Source: Spirulina major PCC 6313
Lineage (GTDB): Bacteria > Cyanobacteriota > Cyanobacteriia > Cyanobacteriales > Spirulinaceae
Assembly (NCBI RefSeq): GCF_001890765.1
Contig: NZ_KV878783.1
Location: 1,880,595-1,944,594, forward strand
DNA length: 64,000 bases
Direction of reading: 5' to 3'
The position numbers and the translations under genes are program-made. Of this stretch, positions 24,829 through 33,292 are shown in pieces. Each line of letters starts with the position of its first letter. Positions within the stretch are counted from its first letter, which is position 1. The notes under the pieces are model-generated. The model had not been told where the DNA came from and did not search any database. It worked only from the letters and a program-made list of their open reading frames with translations.

Positions 24829-26160
24829 TTAGTCTGCGGGATCAGGGTCGGGGCTTGCTGCGGGATCGGGGCTACTGTCCGAGTCCACGGCTGCCTCTGT
24901 TTCAGGGGGTGTTTCCTCTGCTGCGGGTGTTTCAGCCGGTGTGGGGCTGGGTTCCGGTCGGGCAGGTACGGCTAAAGTGGGGCATTGGTCGCGATCGTAA
25001 GTGAAGGGAACGGTGATTTTAAATGGGGTCGGGCGGTTGACCTCCGGAAAACTGAGGCTGGTGACTTGCGATCGCGCCTGAGCATTAAAAATTTGATGGC
25101 CCGCGCTGCGAATCAACTCCACATTCGTCACCGTCCCACCGGGCTGCACCTCCACGCCATAAATGCTCGTCCCCGACAACCGCCGCAAACAGGCATCGTC
25201 CGGATAGATTCCAGCAACGGTTAAGGCACGAGGTTGAGCCGTAACCGAGGCCAACCACCGCGCATTATTTTCGTCCGCTTCGGCATCGGTGGTGTTGATT
25301 GGGTTGCGGCTGAGACTGTCGCGGCGGGCTTCGATATCCCGCAGCACCGGGTTTTCGGGGGTACTGGGTTGAGCGGCGATCGCGCCCTCTGACGGATCAG
25401 CCGGATCAGCAGCGGGGGGCGTTGGGGCAGTGGCGGCCCCGCTGCCCTCAGCGGTTTTTTCTGGGCGCGATCGGTTCGGTTGATTAAACACCGCCGCAAT
25501 CCCCGATTGGCGTGGCCGAGGCAGCAAGTCGCCCGGATTTTCATATTCCTGCAACCGAAAATCATCGCCCGCATTGGCAATATCGAAAGGAGATTGGGGC
25601 CGATTGGAGTTGGGACGCGCCGGATTACCAGGGTTGGGGGCGGAACTGAGGCGCGAGGGCGGTTGAAGAATGGTTTTACTCGGCCGGGGGGGCAGGGCGT
25701 TGGGGCGATCGCCGGCCCCCGAATTGTTGGGCGCGGGTTGAATCGGATATTGGTAGGGAATGGTGGCAGCCGATCCCGGATTCTGGGGGGACTGTTGCGG
25801 CCCCGGAAGCGGTCGGGATGATGGATTGCTCCGAAGTGGGGAGTTGGGGAGTTGGTTGAGGTCAGGGATGGGGTATTGGGGCGATCGCACCGCAATATCC
25901 GGTAACCCAGCACTGACCGATGCGGGCATGGTCACAGCAAGGGGCAGGCGGCTGAAATCCTGGGCAGAGAGTTCCACCATGCCCACCTGATTACGCGGTG
26001 ATCCCACATCGCCGCTGAGGAGGGGCCCATCGGCAAAAAACGGCAGGGAGGGCAACGCCACACCGAGCATGGCGTGCATTCCCACCGAGGCATAGGCCGC
26101 GATCGCCGTGGGTTGACGGATGCTACTGGCAAGAATTGCCCAAATTGACGGAAGGGTCAT
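24829..26160 (-). CDS. TonB-like protein with a long proline-rich linker
   Basis: A 443-residue protein. A hydrophobic N-terminal stretch (Y-A-S-V-G-M-H-A-M-L-G-V-A-L) can anchor it in the inner membrane, followed by about 230 residues rich in Pro, Asn, Arg and Ser. The TonB C-terminal fold lies near residues 295-395: I-Y-P-D-D-A-C-L-R-R-L, S-I-Y-G-V-E-V-Q-P-G-G-T-V-T-N-V-E-L-I-R-S-A-G. A low-complexity acidic tail follows. TonB proteins pass proton-motive energy to outer-membrane receptors. It sits between cobI and the kinase, with a four-base overlap to cobI; cobalamin uptake is one guess, not shown. Confidence 0.78.
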   Translation of the reverse strand: MTLPSIWAILASSIRQPTAIAAYASVGMHAMLGVALPSLPFFADGPLLSGDVGSPRNQVGMVELSAQDFSRLPLAVTMPASVSAGLPDIAVRSPQYPIPDLNQLPNSPLRSNPSSRPLPGPQQSPQNPGSAATIPYQYPIQPAPNNSGAGDRPNALPPRPSKTILQPPSRLSSAPNPGNPARPNSNRPQSPFDIANAGDDFRLQEYENPGDLLPRPRQSGIAAVFNQPNRSRPEKTAEGSGAATAPTPPAADPADPSEGAIAAQPSTPENPVLRDIEARRDSLSRNPINTTDAEADENNARWLASVTAQPRALTVAGIYPDDACLRRLSGTSIYGVEVQPGGTVTNVELIRSAGHQIFNAQARSQVTSLSFPEVNRPTPFKITVPFTYDRDQCPTLAVPARPEPSPTPAETPAAEETPPETEAAVDSDSSPDPAASPDPDPAD

Positions 26161-26900
26161 AGCGAATGATCAGGAGCGACAGGTCGATTATGAATGATCA
26201 AGACTGAGAAGTAGCTCAATTGTAGCGTGGGGCGATCGCGCAAATCGTCATAAATCTGCTGATCCGGCATCGTGGCTCGTTCTACGACCCAACTGCGATC
26301 CAAGAGTTCCCACTGCCGCAACACCTGCCACACCTGCCCATACACCGACCCCACCTTCAACAACACCACCACATCCGCCCACTGCAACACCTTTTCCAAT
26401 TCCGCCACCCGATACAACGCCGGCAGCACTACATATCGCTGCCCCTGACAGGTGAGGGGAATCCCCAGGGTGGCAGCAGCGGCGTAGGGCGACGACACCC
26501 CCGGCACGGTTTCGATCGTCACTTCTGGATGGTGTTCCCGCAGGGTTTGGGCGAGGTAGGTAAAGGTGCTGTAAAAACTCACATCCCCCTCGCAGGCAAA
26601 GGCCACATCTTGACCTTGGGCCAGATAGTCCCACACTTGATCGGCGGCCTGCTGCCAAGCGTTCATGAGGATGTCTTCGTCACGGGTGTAGGGAAAATCG
26701 AGGGGGAGCAGGTGTTGTTGGCTGGTAAACCAGGGGGTAATAATTCGTTCGGCGATACCGGGCTTTTGGTGGAGACCGGCCGGAAAGGCAATCACATCGG
26801 CCTGACGCAGTAGCCGCAACCCTTTGAGCGTAATGAGCTCAGGGTCGCCAGTACCGACGCTGATACCGTAAAGATGACCAAGGGAGGCGACAGGGGACAA
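26157..26900 (-). CDS. cobI: Precorrin-2 C20-methyltransferase
   Basis: A 247-residue SAM-dependent enzyme of cobalamin (B12) synthesis that methylates C-20 of precorrin-2 or its cobalt form. The N-terminal G-H-L-Y-G-I-S-V-G-T-G-D-P-E-L-I-T-L is the tetrapyrrole methyltransferase signature, and C-E-G-D-V-S-F-Y-S-T-F and E-T-V-P-G-V-S-S near 100-140 complete the SAM site. It is the first gene of the minus-strand operon and overlaps the TonB-like gene by four bases. With cbiD at 47.7-48.8 kb, the window holds two separate steps of the same pathway. Confidence 0.95.
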   Translation of the reverse strand: MSPVASLGHLYGISVGTGDPELITLKGLRLLRQADVIAFPAGLHQKPGIAERIITPWFTSQQHLLPLDFPYTRDEDILMNAWQQAADQVWDYLAQGQDVAFACEGDVSFYSTFTYLAQTLREHHPEVTIETVPGVSSPYAAAATLGIPLTCQGQRYVVLPALYRVAELEKVLQWADVVVLLKVGSVYGQVWQVLRQWELLDRSWVVERATMPDQQIYDDLRDRPTLQLSYFSVLIIHNRPVAPDHSL

Positions 26901-27055
26901 GGGCGTGAGTGGAACGGGGACTGCAATAATTTCAGGCTTTATCTTAACGGATCAGGATAGTGCTGTTGGCCGCGATCGCCAACAGTCTGGTTAGGGTTTT
27001 GACTCCGCAGGGTAAAACTAGGGAAAGGATGAATCACAGATTGAGGAATCAAATC

Positions 27056-27733
27056 ATGGTGCAGGGGTGGGCTGGAATGCTACGGGGGTTAGGGTTGGGG
27101 CTAATCGGTGGCGGTGCGATCGCGCTGTCCCTCGCCTCTGCAACGATGGGCCAGCGGATTCATGACCCGGATTTTTTTGAACAGGGGCGCGATCGCCTCG
27201 AACAGGAAATCGATCGCCTCAACCAACCCGAACCGGAATCGGTGCTGCGATCGCGCCCAGACTCGATCTGGTTGGTGGTCACCTCTGCTCCCGGTCAGTT
27301 TCGCGTCGCTGTGCCGTCCCCCGTTACCCCCCAAGACCCGATCACCCTCGATCTCCCCAGCGGAACCCTCACGGCCCAAGGTGCGATCGCGACCTACGAA
27401 AACACAGAATATGTGGTCGCCTTTGCCGACTACGCCACCCCCACCGCCACCCCTGCCCAACGCCTCACCGAACTCCGCGACTACATGGTGCAGGATACCG
27501 ACTGGGCGATCGCCCAAGATCAATCCATGCCCCTCGGCGCGTTTCCCGGTCGGCAGTTCGTCCTCTTCAGTCCCCAACAGATGATCACCTATCGCTTTTA
27601 TCTCGTCGGGACGCGCCTCTATATCCTCGGTGTCCTCCACGCCCCGGAGCGCGATCGCACCACGGAAACCGAGCGATTTTTTTCATCGTTTACCCTGCTG
27701 CCACCCCCAGCCCCATCTGTACCCCCGTCTTGA
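27056..27733 (+). CDS. Hypothetical protein with signal anchor
   Basis: A 225-residue protein, not recognised. The ATG at 27056 is chosen for its ribosome site (GAGGA, nine bases upstream); an ATG at 27029 is the alternative. Residues 6-30 (G-M-L-R-G-L-G-L-G-L-I-G-G-G-A-I-A) form a signal peptide or membrane anchor. The rest looks like a soluble extracytoplasmic domain with alternating strands: R-V-A-V-P-S-P-V, T-E-Y-V-V-A-F-A-D-Y, F-P-G-R-Q-F-V-L-F-S-P. It ends in a Pro-rich tail. It is likely exported. It is transcribed divergently from cobI and precedes the kinase gene. Confidence 0.65.
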   Translation: MVQGWAGMLRGLGLGLIGGGAIALSLASATMGQRIHDPDFFEQGRDRLEQEIDRLNQPEPESVLRSRPDSIWLVVTSAPGQFRVAVPSPVTPQDPITLDLPSGTLTAQGAIATYENTEYVVAFADYATPTATPAQRLTELRDYMVQDTDWAIAQDQSMPLGAFPGRQFVLFSPQQMITYRFYLVGTRLYILGVLHAPERDRTTETERFFSSFTLLPPPAPSVPPS

Positions 27734-27870
27734 ACCTGCAAACCGTGAAACACTGTCCTAGCTAGTTTTTCGTTTGGAGGGAATCGCTCCGATCAAGGTT
27801 CGGTTCTACGCCCATGGCAATTGACCAGGAGCGGCTAGGATGAGGGGCAACAGCGCGTAGTACAGGCATT

Positions 27871-29298
27871 ATGGTGAAGCAACCCAAGGGATTTCCCTCA
27901 CTCGGCCAGATCGTGGGACAAAGTGAGCAACTCGATTTTCTCGAAGTGGTTCCCAGTGATGCGATCGCCCCCGCCGACACCGCCGAAGCCGAATGGTCAG
28001 CCGCGATCGCTGCCCTTAACCATTTATTGCTCAATCTCTTCGCCGCCTCCCCCCGTCCCTGCGCCGGTGTCGTCCTCGCTGGGCCTAACCCCGTCCTCCA
28101 TGACCCCTATCTCCTCACCCAACTGGTCACGGGACTCTTTCGGCCGAAATCCCTCGAAGACATCGCCCTCGCCCATTTTCAACTCCCCGCCGCTGCGGAT
28201 GATGCCGACCCCGACCCGATCGCCGTCACTCAGCAAGAATATCCCCTCGTCCCTAATGATCCCCTCGTGGATGAGCAATTTTGTCTCGTTTGGACGCAAG
28301 GATTAGGGGCGGTGTTCGTCCTCGATCGCGATGATCAGGGCAAACCCGCGTTTCATTTTTCCTTTAGTCCAGAAGTGCTCAGTCAAGCGTGGCAAGCCCT
28401 GCGATCGCGCCTCCGCCTCACCTGCCCCCACCACGTCGCCCCCCTCGATCGCCTCATCGCCCAACACCAACCCCCCAGCCCCGATCATCGCCTGATCACG
28501 GCCTTCCATCGGCTCATGCTCAAGCACCTACCCCAACACACCGCCCCCGCTGCCGCCCCCACCATCCAGATCAACGCCCAACCCCGCCGACCCGAAACCA
28601 CCCCCACCGCCGAAGTCGAACTCCTCCAAGCCCTCACCCACGAAGTCCGCACCCCCCTCACCACAATTCGGATGCTGACGCGGTTAGTGCTGAAAAAACA
28701 GCGCACCCTCGCCGATGATGTGGTGAAACGCCTCAAGAGCATCGACCAAGAATGCACCGACCAGATCAACCGGATGGAGTTAATTTTTCGGGCGACGGAG
28801 TTGGAGTCTCAGGTGGGCGATCGCGACCTCGGCCAACTGATCCCCATCTCCCTCCAGCAAATCATCCAGCAGCACACCCCCCAATGGCAGCACCAAGCCC
28901 AACGCCGTAACATCACCCTCACCATCGTTCTCCCCGAACAACTCCCCACCATCATCAGCCACCCCGCCATGCTCGCCCAAGTCCTCACCGGCTTGATCGA
29001 ACGCCTCACCCGCAGCCTCCCCAGCGGCGAAAACATCGCCGTCCAAGTCACCACCGCCGGCGATCAACTCAAACTGCAATTCCTCTCCCAAAACACCACC
29101 CTCTCCCACTCCCTCAAATCCCTAGGACAACTCCTCATGTTCCAGCCCGAAACCGGCTGCCTCAGCCTCAACCTCGATGTCACCAAAAACCTCTGCCACG
29201 CCATGGGCGGCAAACTCACCGTCCGCCAACGCCCCACCGCCGGCGAAGTCCTCACCATCTTTCTTCCCCTCACCAGCTACCGCCTGATCACCGCCTAA
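27871..29298 (+). CDS. Histidine-kinase-like protein with degenerate ATPase domain
   Basis: A 475-residue soluble protein. The N-terminal 230 residues are a sensor region without recognised domain. The HisKA helix is clear: A-L-T-H257-E-V-R-T-P-L-T-T-I-R, with the phosphoacceptor His intact. The HATPase part is degenerate: the N box (V-L-T-G-L-I-E-R-L) lacks its Asn, the D-x-G-x-G G1 box is missing, and only a G2-like H-A-M-G-G-K-L-T-V remains. It probably cannot bind ATP normally and may act as a dimerisation or phosphotransfer platform. The stop is 160 bases before the Argonaute start. No response regulator is near. Confidence 0.75.
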   Translation: MVKQPKGFPSLGQIVGQSEQLDFLEVVPSDAIAPADTAEAEWSAAIAALNHLLLNLFAASPRPCAGVVLAGPNPVLHDPYLLTQLVTGLFRPKSLEDIALAHFQLPAAADDADPDPIAVTQQEYPLVPNDPLVDEQFCLVWTQGLGAVFVLDRDDQGKPAFHFSFSPEVLSQAWQALRSRLRLTCPHHVAPLDRLIAQHQPPSPDHRLITAFHRLMLKHLPQHTAPAAAPTIQINAQPRRPETTPTAEVELLQALTHEVRTPLTTIRMLTRLVLKKQRTLADDVVKRLKSIDQECTDQINRMELIFRATELESQVGDRDLGQLIPISLQQIIQQHTPQWQHQAQRRNITLTIVLPEQLPTIISHPAMLAQVLTGLIERLTRSLPSGENIAVQVTTAGDQLKLQFLSQNTTLSHSLKSLGQLLMFQPETGCLSLNLDVTKNLCHAMGGKLTVRQRPTAGEVLTIFLPLTSYRLITA

Positions 29299-29457
29299 CC
29301 CCCCAACGGGCAAGGGGCTTCAGCCTCTTGTCTTACCACGATTGTGAATGACCGGATTGTGTTTAAAATCTCCATTAGCCCGCTGTCATTGAGAGATTAG
29401 GCGGTGATCGGTGGTGTACAATTTTTTTGTCATAATCTTATATGTTGTCAATTTGTC

Positions 29458-31593
29458 ATGACTACATCCATGCTTTCCGCAGATTTCTTACTTGTTGATT
29501 CGAGTAAAATCAAGACACTCTATGCCTATCAGCTTGATGTGGGCGAAACGAGTCTTCAAGAGATTGGGCGAAAACTAAGTTATAGAATTGATCGGTTTTT
29601 TGATCAGACTAAAATCTATTGGGCTTGGAGTTCACCACTTCTGATTAGTAACGCAGAAAAGACACCGGAGCAACTGCGTGAACTCCTGCGGCATTTGTGG
29701 ACTCATCACTCAGAAGATTTTCGTGATCTTCGTTCGATTCAGTGCATAACCATCGACGGTGTGACACCACAACACCAAGCGGATTATGCGCACGCGCTCA
29801 TTAACAAACGGCTCGGTTATCAGATGCGGCAAATGCTGAAGGCGGAAAATTTCGAGATGGGGAATGTTCGCATTGAGCGCCGCTATGAAACCCGCGCTTG
29901 GGATATTCAAGGTCAACCGGCTCTTTCGATTACCGTGCGATCTAATGTGATTTTGACCCAAGGATTTAGTGCGATCGCAGCCAAACTAGACGACCCAGAG
30001 AGCCTGATCGGAACCTGGGCATTGGTGACCGCCCAAGACTTTAAAGGAAAAATCATTGGCATTGTCGGCCCCTTGGCAGAGCACCGCGATCGCCTCTTCA
30101 ACGCCTCCCAAGACGATCAAGTCAAGGCCCAAATCAAAGCCGCTGTTGATGATGACATTGTGGTCACACTACAAACATCATTCAAGAAGACGTATGATTA
30201 TCCCCTCGCATGTCTGCAACCCAGCCTAGACATGGACACACTGACTAAATTTGACCTCGACACCTATCAAATTACCCAAGCTTGGCGGTTCTCTCCCGAA
30301 AATCGCCGTAAACTTGTCCGAAAAATCGCCGATCAAATTCGCCAAGATCAACCCTTGATCAACTCTGCTGATCATCCTCTCTTCTTCACCACTGCCGCAT
30401 CCTTGCAAATTTCCAATCAAATTCGCGTTGGCAATGATCAAGCTTTTCCCTATGCAGAAAAGCAATTAATGAATCAGCTTAGAACTCACGGCATCTATCA
30501 AAAAGCAGCTAAATTCAGTCACAATGGGGGTGAATTTGTGATTGGCATCATCGATGGGCGGCGGCGACCTAACAATACAGGCTTTGGGCAAGAATTAACG
30601 AAGCTGTTGCGATCGCTAGGTTTTAACCCCAAGTTTCTCGATCCATACAGGGTGACGCAAATTTCACCAGTGACCTTAGAAACGGCAGTGAACACCGTGA
30701 AAGCGCAAAACCCGGATCTGATTTTGGGGCTCCTACCACAAAAACGGCCAGGCGATGGCTCCGTGTATGGACGCTTAAAGGCGTTGACGGTGGGGGAGGA
30801 TCTGCCGAGTCAGATGGTGTATGAACCCACGTTAGGGAAAAAATATGCCGTGAACAATGTGGTGCTGGGAATGTTGGCGAAAACGGGGAATACCCTGTTT
30901 ACCCTAGCGGAACCGTTGGAATTTACGGATTATGTGGTGGGGTTAGATGTGGCGCGGCAGGTGAAAGCGAATCAGCAGGGGTCCATGAATTGTACTGCGA
31001 TCGCCCGCGTCTACCTCAATACCGGCCACCTCTTCGGATATCGCATCAACGACGCTCCCATTCCCGGCGAAACCCTACCCCTGAACGTCCTCGAATCCCT
31101 CTTTCCCGCTGAACATTTTGCCGGTAAACGGGTGATCATCCATCGCGATGGCCTCTTTCGGGGCGCAGAAAAACACCACCTCCACACCATCGCCCACCAC
31201 CTCGGCGCAACATTCTCCTTTGTCGAAGTCCGCAAAAGTGGCGCTCCCCGTCTCTATCGCGAATACCCCAACCCCGACCCCCATCAACCCCGTTCTGTGG
31301 TGCAACCCCAAAAAGGCGACTGTCTCATCCTCAGCAACACCGCCGCCCTCATGGTGTCTAGCCTGCCCCCCTCCTCCGGTGTCACACCCCAACCCCTGCA
31401 CATTCGGTGCGATCCAGCCTTGGGCATTGAGCGGGCGATTCACTCCATTTTCGCCTTAACCTTACTGCACAACGGCTCCGTGAAATCCCCCCGCCTGCCC
31501 GTTTCCCTCCATTACAGCGATAAAATCGGCTCCCTCGCCTTAAAGGGAATCAAGCCCAAAAGCCTCGATGGAGTTCTACCCTTTTGGCTTTGA
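29458..31593 (+). CDS. Long prokaryotic Argonaute (pAgo) with a candidate DEDD PIWI tetrad
   Basis: A 711-residue protein, close to the length of cyanobacterial pAgos. The ATG at 29458 is preferred; a GTG at 29404 is in frame but codes for a Cys-rich lead. The C-terminal half is a PIWI domain with Asp497 (Y-V-V-G-L-D-V-A-R), candidate Glu finger 538 (P-I-P-G-E-T), Asp564 (I-I-H-R-D-G-L-F-R-G) and Asp688 (L-H-Y-S-D-K-I-G). It ends P-F-W-L, a hydrophobic end as in other pAgos. Characterised cyanobacterial pAgos use short DNA guides to cut DNA; that is expected here but not shown. The stop codon touches an IS200/IS605-like right end. Confidence 0.93.
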   Translation: MTTSMLSADFLLVDSSKIKTLYAYQLDVGETSLQEIGRKLSYRIDRFFDQTKIYWAWSSPLLISNAEKTPEQLRELLRHLWTHHSEDFRDLRSIQCITIDGVTPQHQADYAHALINKRLGYQMRQMLKAENFEMGNVRIERRYETRAWDIQGQPALSITVRSNVILTQGFSAIAAKLDDPESLIGTWALVTAQDFKGKIIGIVGPLAEHRDRLFNASQDDQVKAQIKAAVDDDIVVTLQTSFKKTYDYPLACLQPSLDMDTLTKFDLDTYQITQAWRFSPENRRKLVRKIADQIRQDQPLINSADHPLFFTTAASLQISNQIRVGNDQAFPYAEKQLMNQLRTHGIYQKAAKFSHNGGEFVIGIIDGRRRPNNTGFGQELTKLLRSLGFNPKFLDPYRVTQISPVTLETAVNTVKAQNPDLILGLLPQKRPGDGSVYGRLKALTVGEDLPSQMVYEPTLGKKYAVNNVVLGMLAKTGNTLFTLAEPLEFTDYVVGLDVARQVKANQQGSMNCTAIARVYLNTGHLFGYRINDAPIPGETLPLNVLESLFPAEHFAGKRVIIHRDGLFRGAEKHHLHTIAHHLGATFSFVEVRKSGAPRLYREYPNPDPHQPRSVVQPQKGDCLILSNTAALMVSSLPPSSGVTPQPLHIRCDPALGIERAIHSIFALTLLHNGSVKSPRLPVSLHYSDKIGSLALKGIKPKSLDGVLPFWL

Positions 31594-31815
31594 CGTACTC
31601 CCCCGCATAAATGACGGGGGATTCTGGGTTCAGACAGCAATTGCAGGCGTAGCCCGTCTTAATATTGCCTAGCCCAATGGACAACGCCCTGCCCATAGGG
31701 TGCTCACCCCGGAATTTTACTTCGCGCTAGCGAACGCTTTTACTGTATCACCACCGAATCAATTCGGTTATTCGCTTATATCCCCCGAATAAAATTCAGG
31801 GGGCTTTACGCATCA
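31590..31815 (-). mobile_element. IS200/IS605-like end fragment or non-autonomous element abutting the Argonaute stop
   Basis: On the minus strand the sequence runs from a left hairpin (CCCC-GAAT / ATTC-GGGG, 31782-31803) through a region with CCGAAT-CA-ATTCGG (31754-31767) to CCCAGAATCCCCCGTC and the closing hairpin CCCCCG / CGGGGG (31600-31620), then AGTACGTCAA. This is the order of a cyanobacterial IS605/IS1341 left end and omega-RNA-like right end. No transposase or tnpB lies between, so about 225 bp remain. The right end lies on the last bases of the Argonaute gene (T-TGA-C). Confidence 0.5.
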
Positions 31816-31908
31816 CGCTCGTAAGGAGGATTATTGCAAATTGTCTATTCTCCTTGCCCTTGCATGCCCCTAGCGCAAACAATAAGGAATGAAGAGTCGA
31901 GGGAAAAA

Positions 31909-32523
31909 ATGATGAAAGCTTCTGAAATCATGACATCCGATGTCATCACGATTCGAGGCTCTGCAACAGTCGCTGACGCAGTGAAATTAATGCGGGACAA
32001 GAAGTTGCGGGCCTTGATTGTCGATCGCCGCACCGACGAAGATGCCTACGGCATTGTCACAGAAACCGATGTGGTGTACAAAGTGACTGCCTACGGGAAA
32101 GATCCGAAAAATGTGCGGGTGTTCGAGATCATGAATAAGCCCTGCATTGTGCTGAATCCGGATCTAGGTGTGGAATATGTGGCGCGTCTGTTCGCCAATA
32201 CCGGCATCCGTCGTGCCCCGGTGATCAAGGACAAGCTACTAGGCATCGTCTCGATCACCGATATTCTGCAAAAGAGTGATTTTATTGAAAAACCGAAGGA
32301 GTTGACCTTAGAGGCGGAAATTATTAGTGCGAGGGATAAGGCACGGGCGATTTGTGCAGAAAAAGGCCCTACTTCACCCGAATGCGCGGCAGCTTGGGAC
32401 ATCGTAGAAGAATTACAAGCGGAAGCCTCTCACCAACGTGCCCAAAAACCCGAAAAAACGTATTTTGAGGAATACTGTGATGAGTATCCCGATGCGTTTG
32501 AAGCACGGATGTACGATACCTAG
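31909..32523 (+). CDS. CBS-CP12 fusion protein
   Basis: A 204-residue protein. Start ATG at 31909 follows GAGGG. Two CBS motifs, about residues 6-60 and 70-126 (M-T-S-D-V-I-T-I and M-N-K-P-C-I-V-L), bind adenine nucleotides in relatives. The CP12 domain (about 138-204) has Cys149 and Cys159 (C-A-E-K-G-P-T-S-P-E-C) and Cys190, but the partner expected at 199 (E-C-R) is Ala (E-A-R). So only the N-terminal disulfide pair can form. Classical CP12 ties GAPDH to PRK in the dark; CBS-CP12 proteins may sense adenylate level. A role in Calvin-cycle control is inferred. Confidence 0.9.
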   Translation: MMKASEIMTSDVITIRGSATVADAVKLMRDKKLRALIVDRRTDEDAYGIVTETDVVYKVTAYGKDPKNVRVFEIMNKPCIVLNPDLGVEYVARLFANTGIRRAPVIKDKLLGIVSITDILQKSDFIEKPKELTLEAEIISARDKARAICAEKGPTSPECAAAWDIVEELQAEASHQRAQKPEKTYFEEYCDEYPDAFEARMYDT

Positions 32524-33194
32524 TAGAATGACACACGTTAATCGGTGGGTGACGGCGGATTACTGGATTGCAGTGATAGCAAAAGTTTAATTCACCTAAC
32601 CCACCCTACGGTGAATCATTATTTTAGCTGTGCCATGGTGGTAGGGTGCTGTTAGCGAAGCGTAACGCACCGTCACCTTGAGCGTTGGATATTCAAGTTG
32701 ATCCGAATCTTAAGTCTTGACTCTGCACTAGTGGACTGTCTAGCTTAAAAAGGTGAGTTGTTATCCAGAGGGGTGAGCGGAGTCGAACCCCGGAGCACCA
32801 GACTTCGACTTCGCTCAGTCTTCAAGTTACTTGCCATCTGAGGCTAGACAGTCCACTAGATTCATCTGAGTACAGGATAAAAATCAGGCTTGGGCTGAAA
32901 CCTTGATGATTTCGTAGGTTGGGTAGAACAATAGCAAAACCCAACCCGCTCCATCAAAATCCATAGTCTGTAGTGCGGGCATCTTGCCCGCTGGGATCAG
33001 ACAAAATAGGGAGCAGGATGCTCCCACCCCATCAAAATCAAGATTCCGCCGTACCTTTTAATTTTTGTTCTGTACTCAGTAGATTCATAGGCCTAGACAA
33101 AAATTTCACCTCGCTCACTGGTCTAGTTCTGCGGGTGAATGGGATGGTTGGATTCAATTTTTAGTCTGTGTTGCCTAAATATAGAGAAGAAATG
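32524..33194. other. Repeat-rich non-coding region
   Basis: Downstream of the CBS-CP12 gene lie several short palindromic repeats common in cyanobacterial genomes: GGTGCTGTTAGCGAAGCGTAA (32645-32665, listed as 20-base core plus flank), GTAGGTTGGGTAGAAC with its partner AAAACCCAAC (32917-32946), the GCGGGCATCTTGCCCGC hairpin (32974-32990) and the MITE copy at 32728-32859. No credible gene was seen. It behaves as an insertion hot spot for non-autonomous repeats. Confidence 0.55.
32728..32859. mobile_element. 132-bp MITE-like element, copy 2 (inverted relative to copy 1)
   Basis: The 17-bp termini CTAGTGGACTGTCTAGC and GCTAGACAGTCCACTAG are perfect inverted repeats, and the interior is the reverse complement of 143-274. 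Identity over the interior appears complete; the main differences from copy 1 are in that copy's right end. The two copies are 32.6 kb apart and inverted, so recombination between them would flip most of this window. Confidence 0.85.
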
Positions 33195-33240
33195 AAAGCA
33201 CTTGGGAGTCTTTCCTTGTTTCGACCCCAAGTGCTTTTCT
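33195..33240. terminator. Hairpin terminator-like structure
   Basis: AAAGCACTTGGG and CCCAAGTGCTTTT pair across an 18-base loop and are followed by TTTTCTTC on the plus strand. The stem is long and A/T-flanked on both sides, so it may stop transcription in both directions. It lies between the repeat-rich region and the minus-strand genes that end at 33293. Confidence 0.6.
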
Positions 33241-33292
33241 TCAACTTTACTCCTCACACTCATCTATTAGATTAATGGTTAAATGAAACTTG

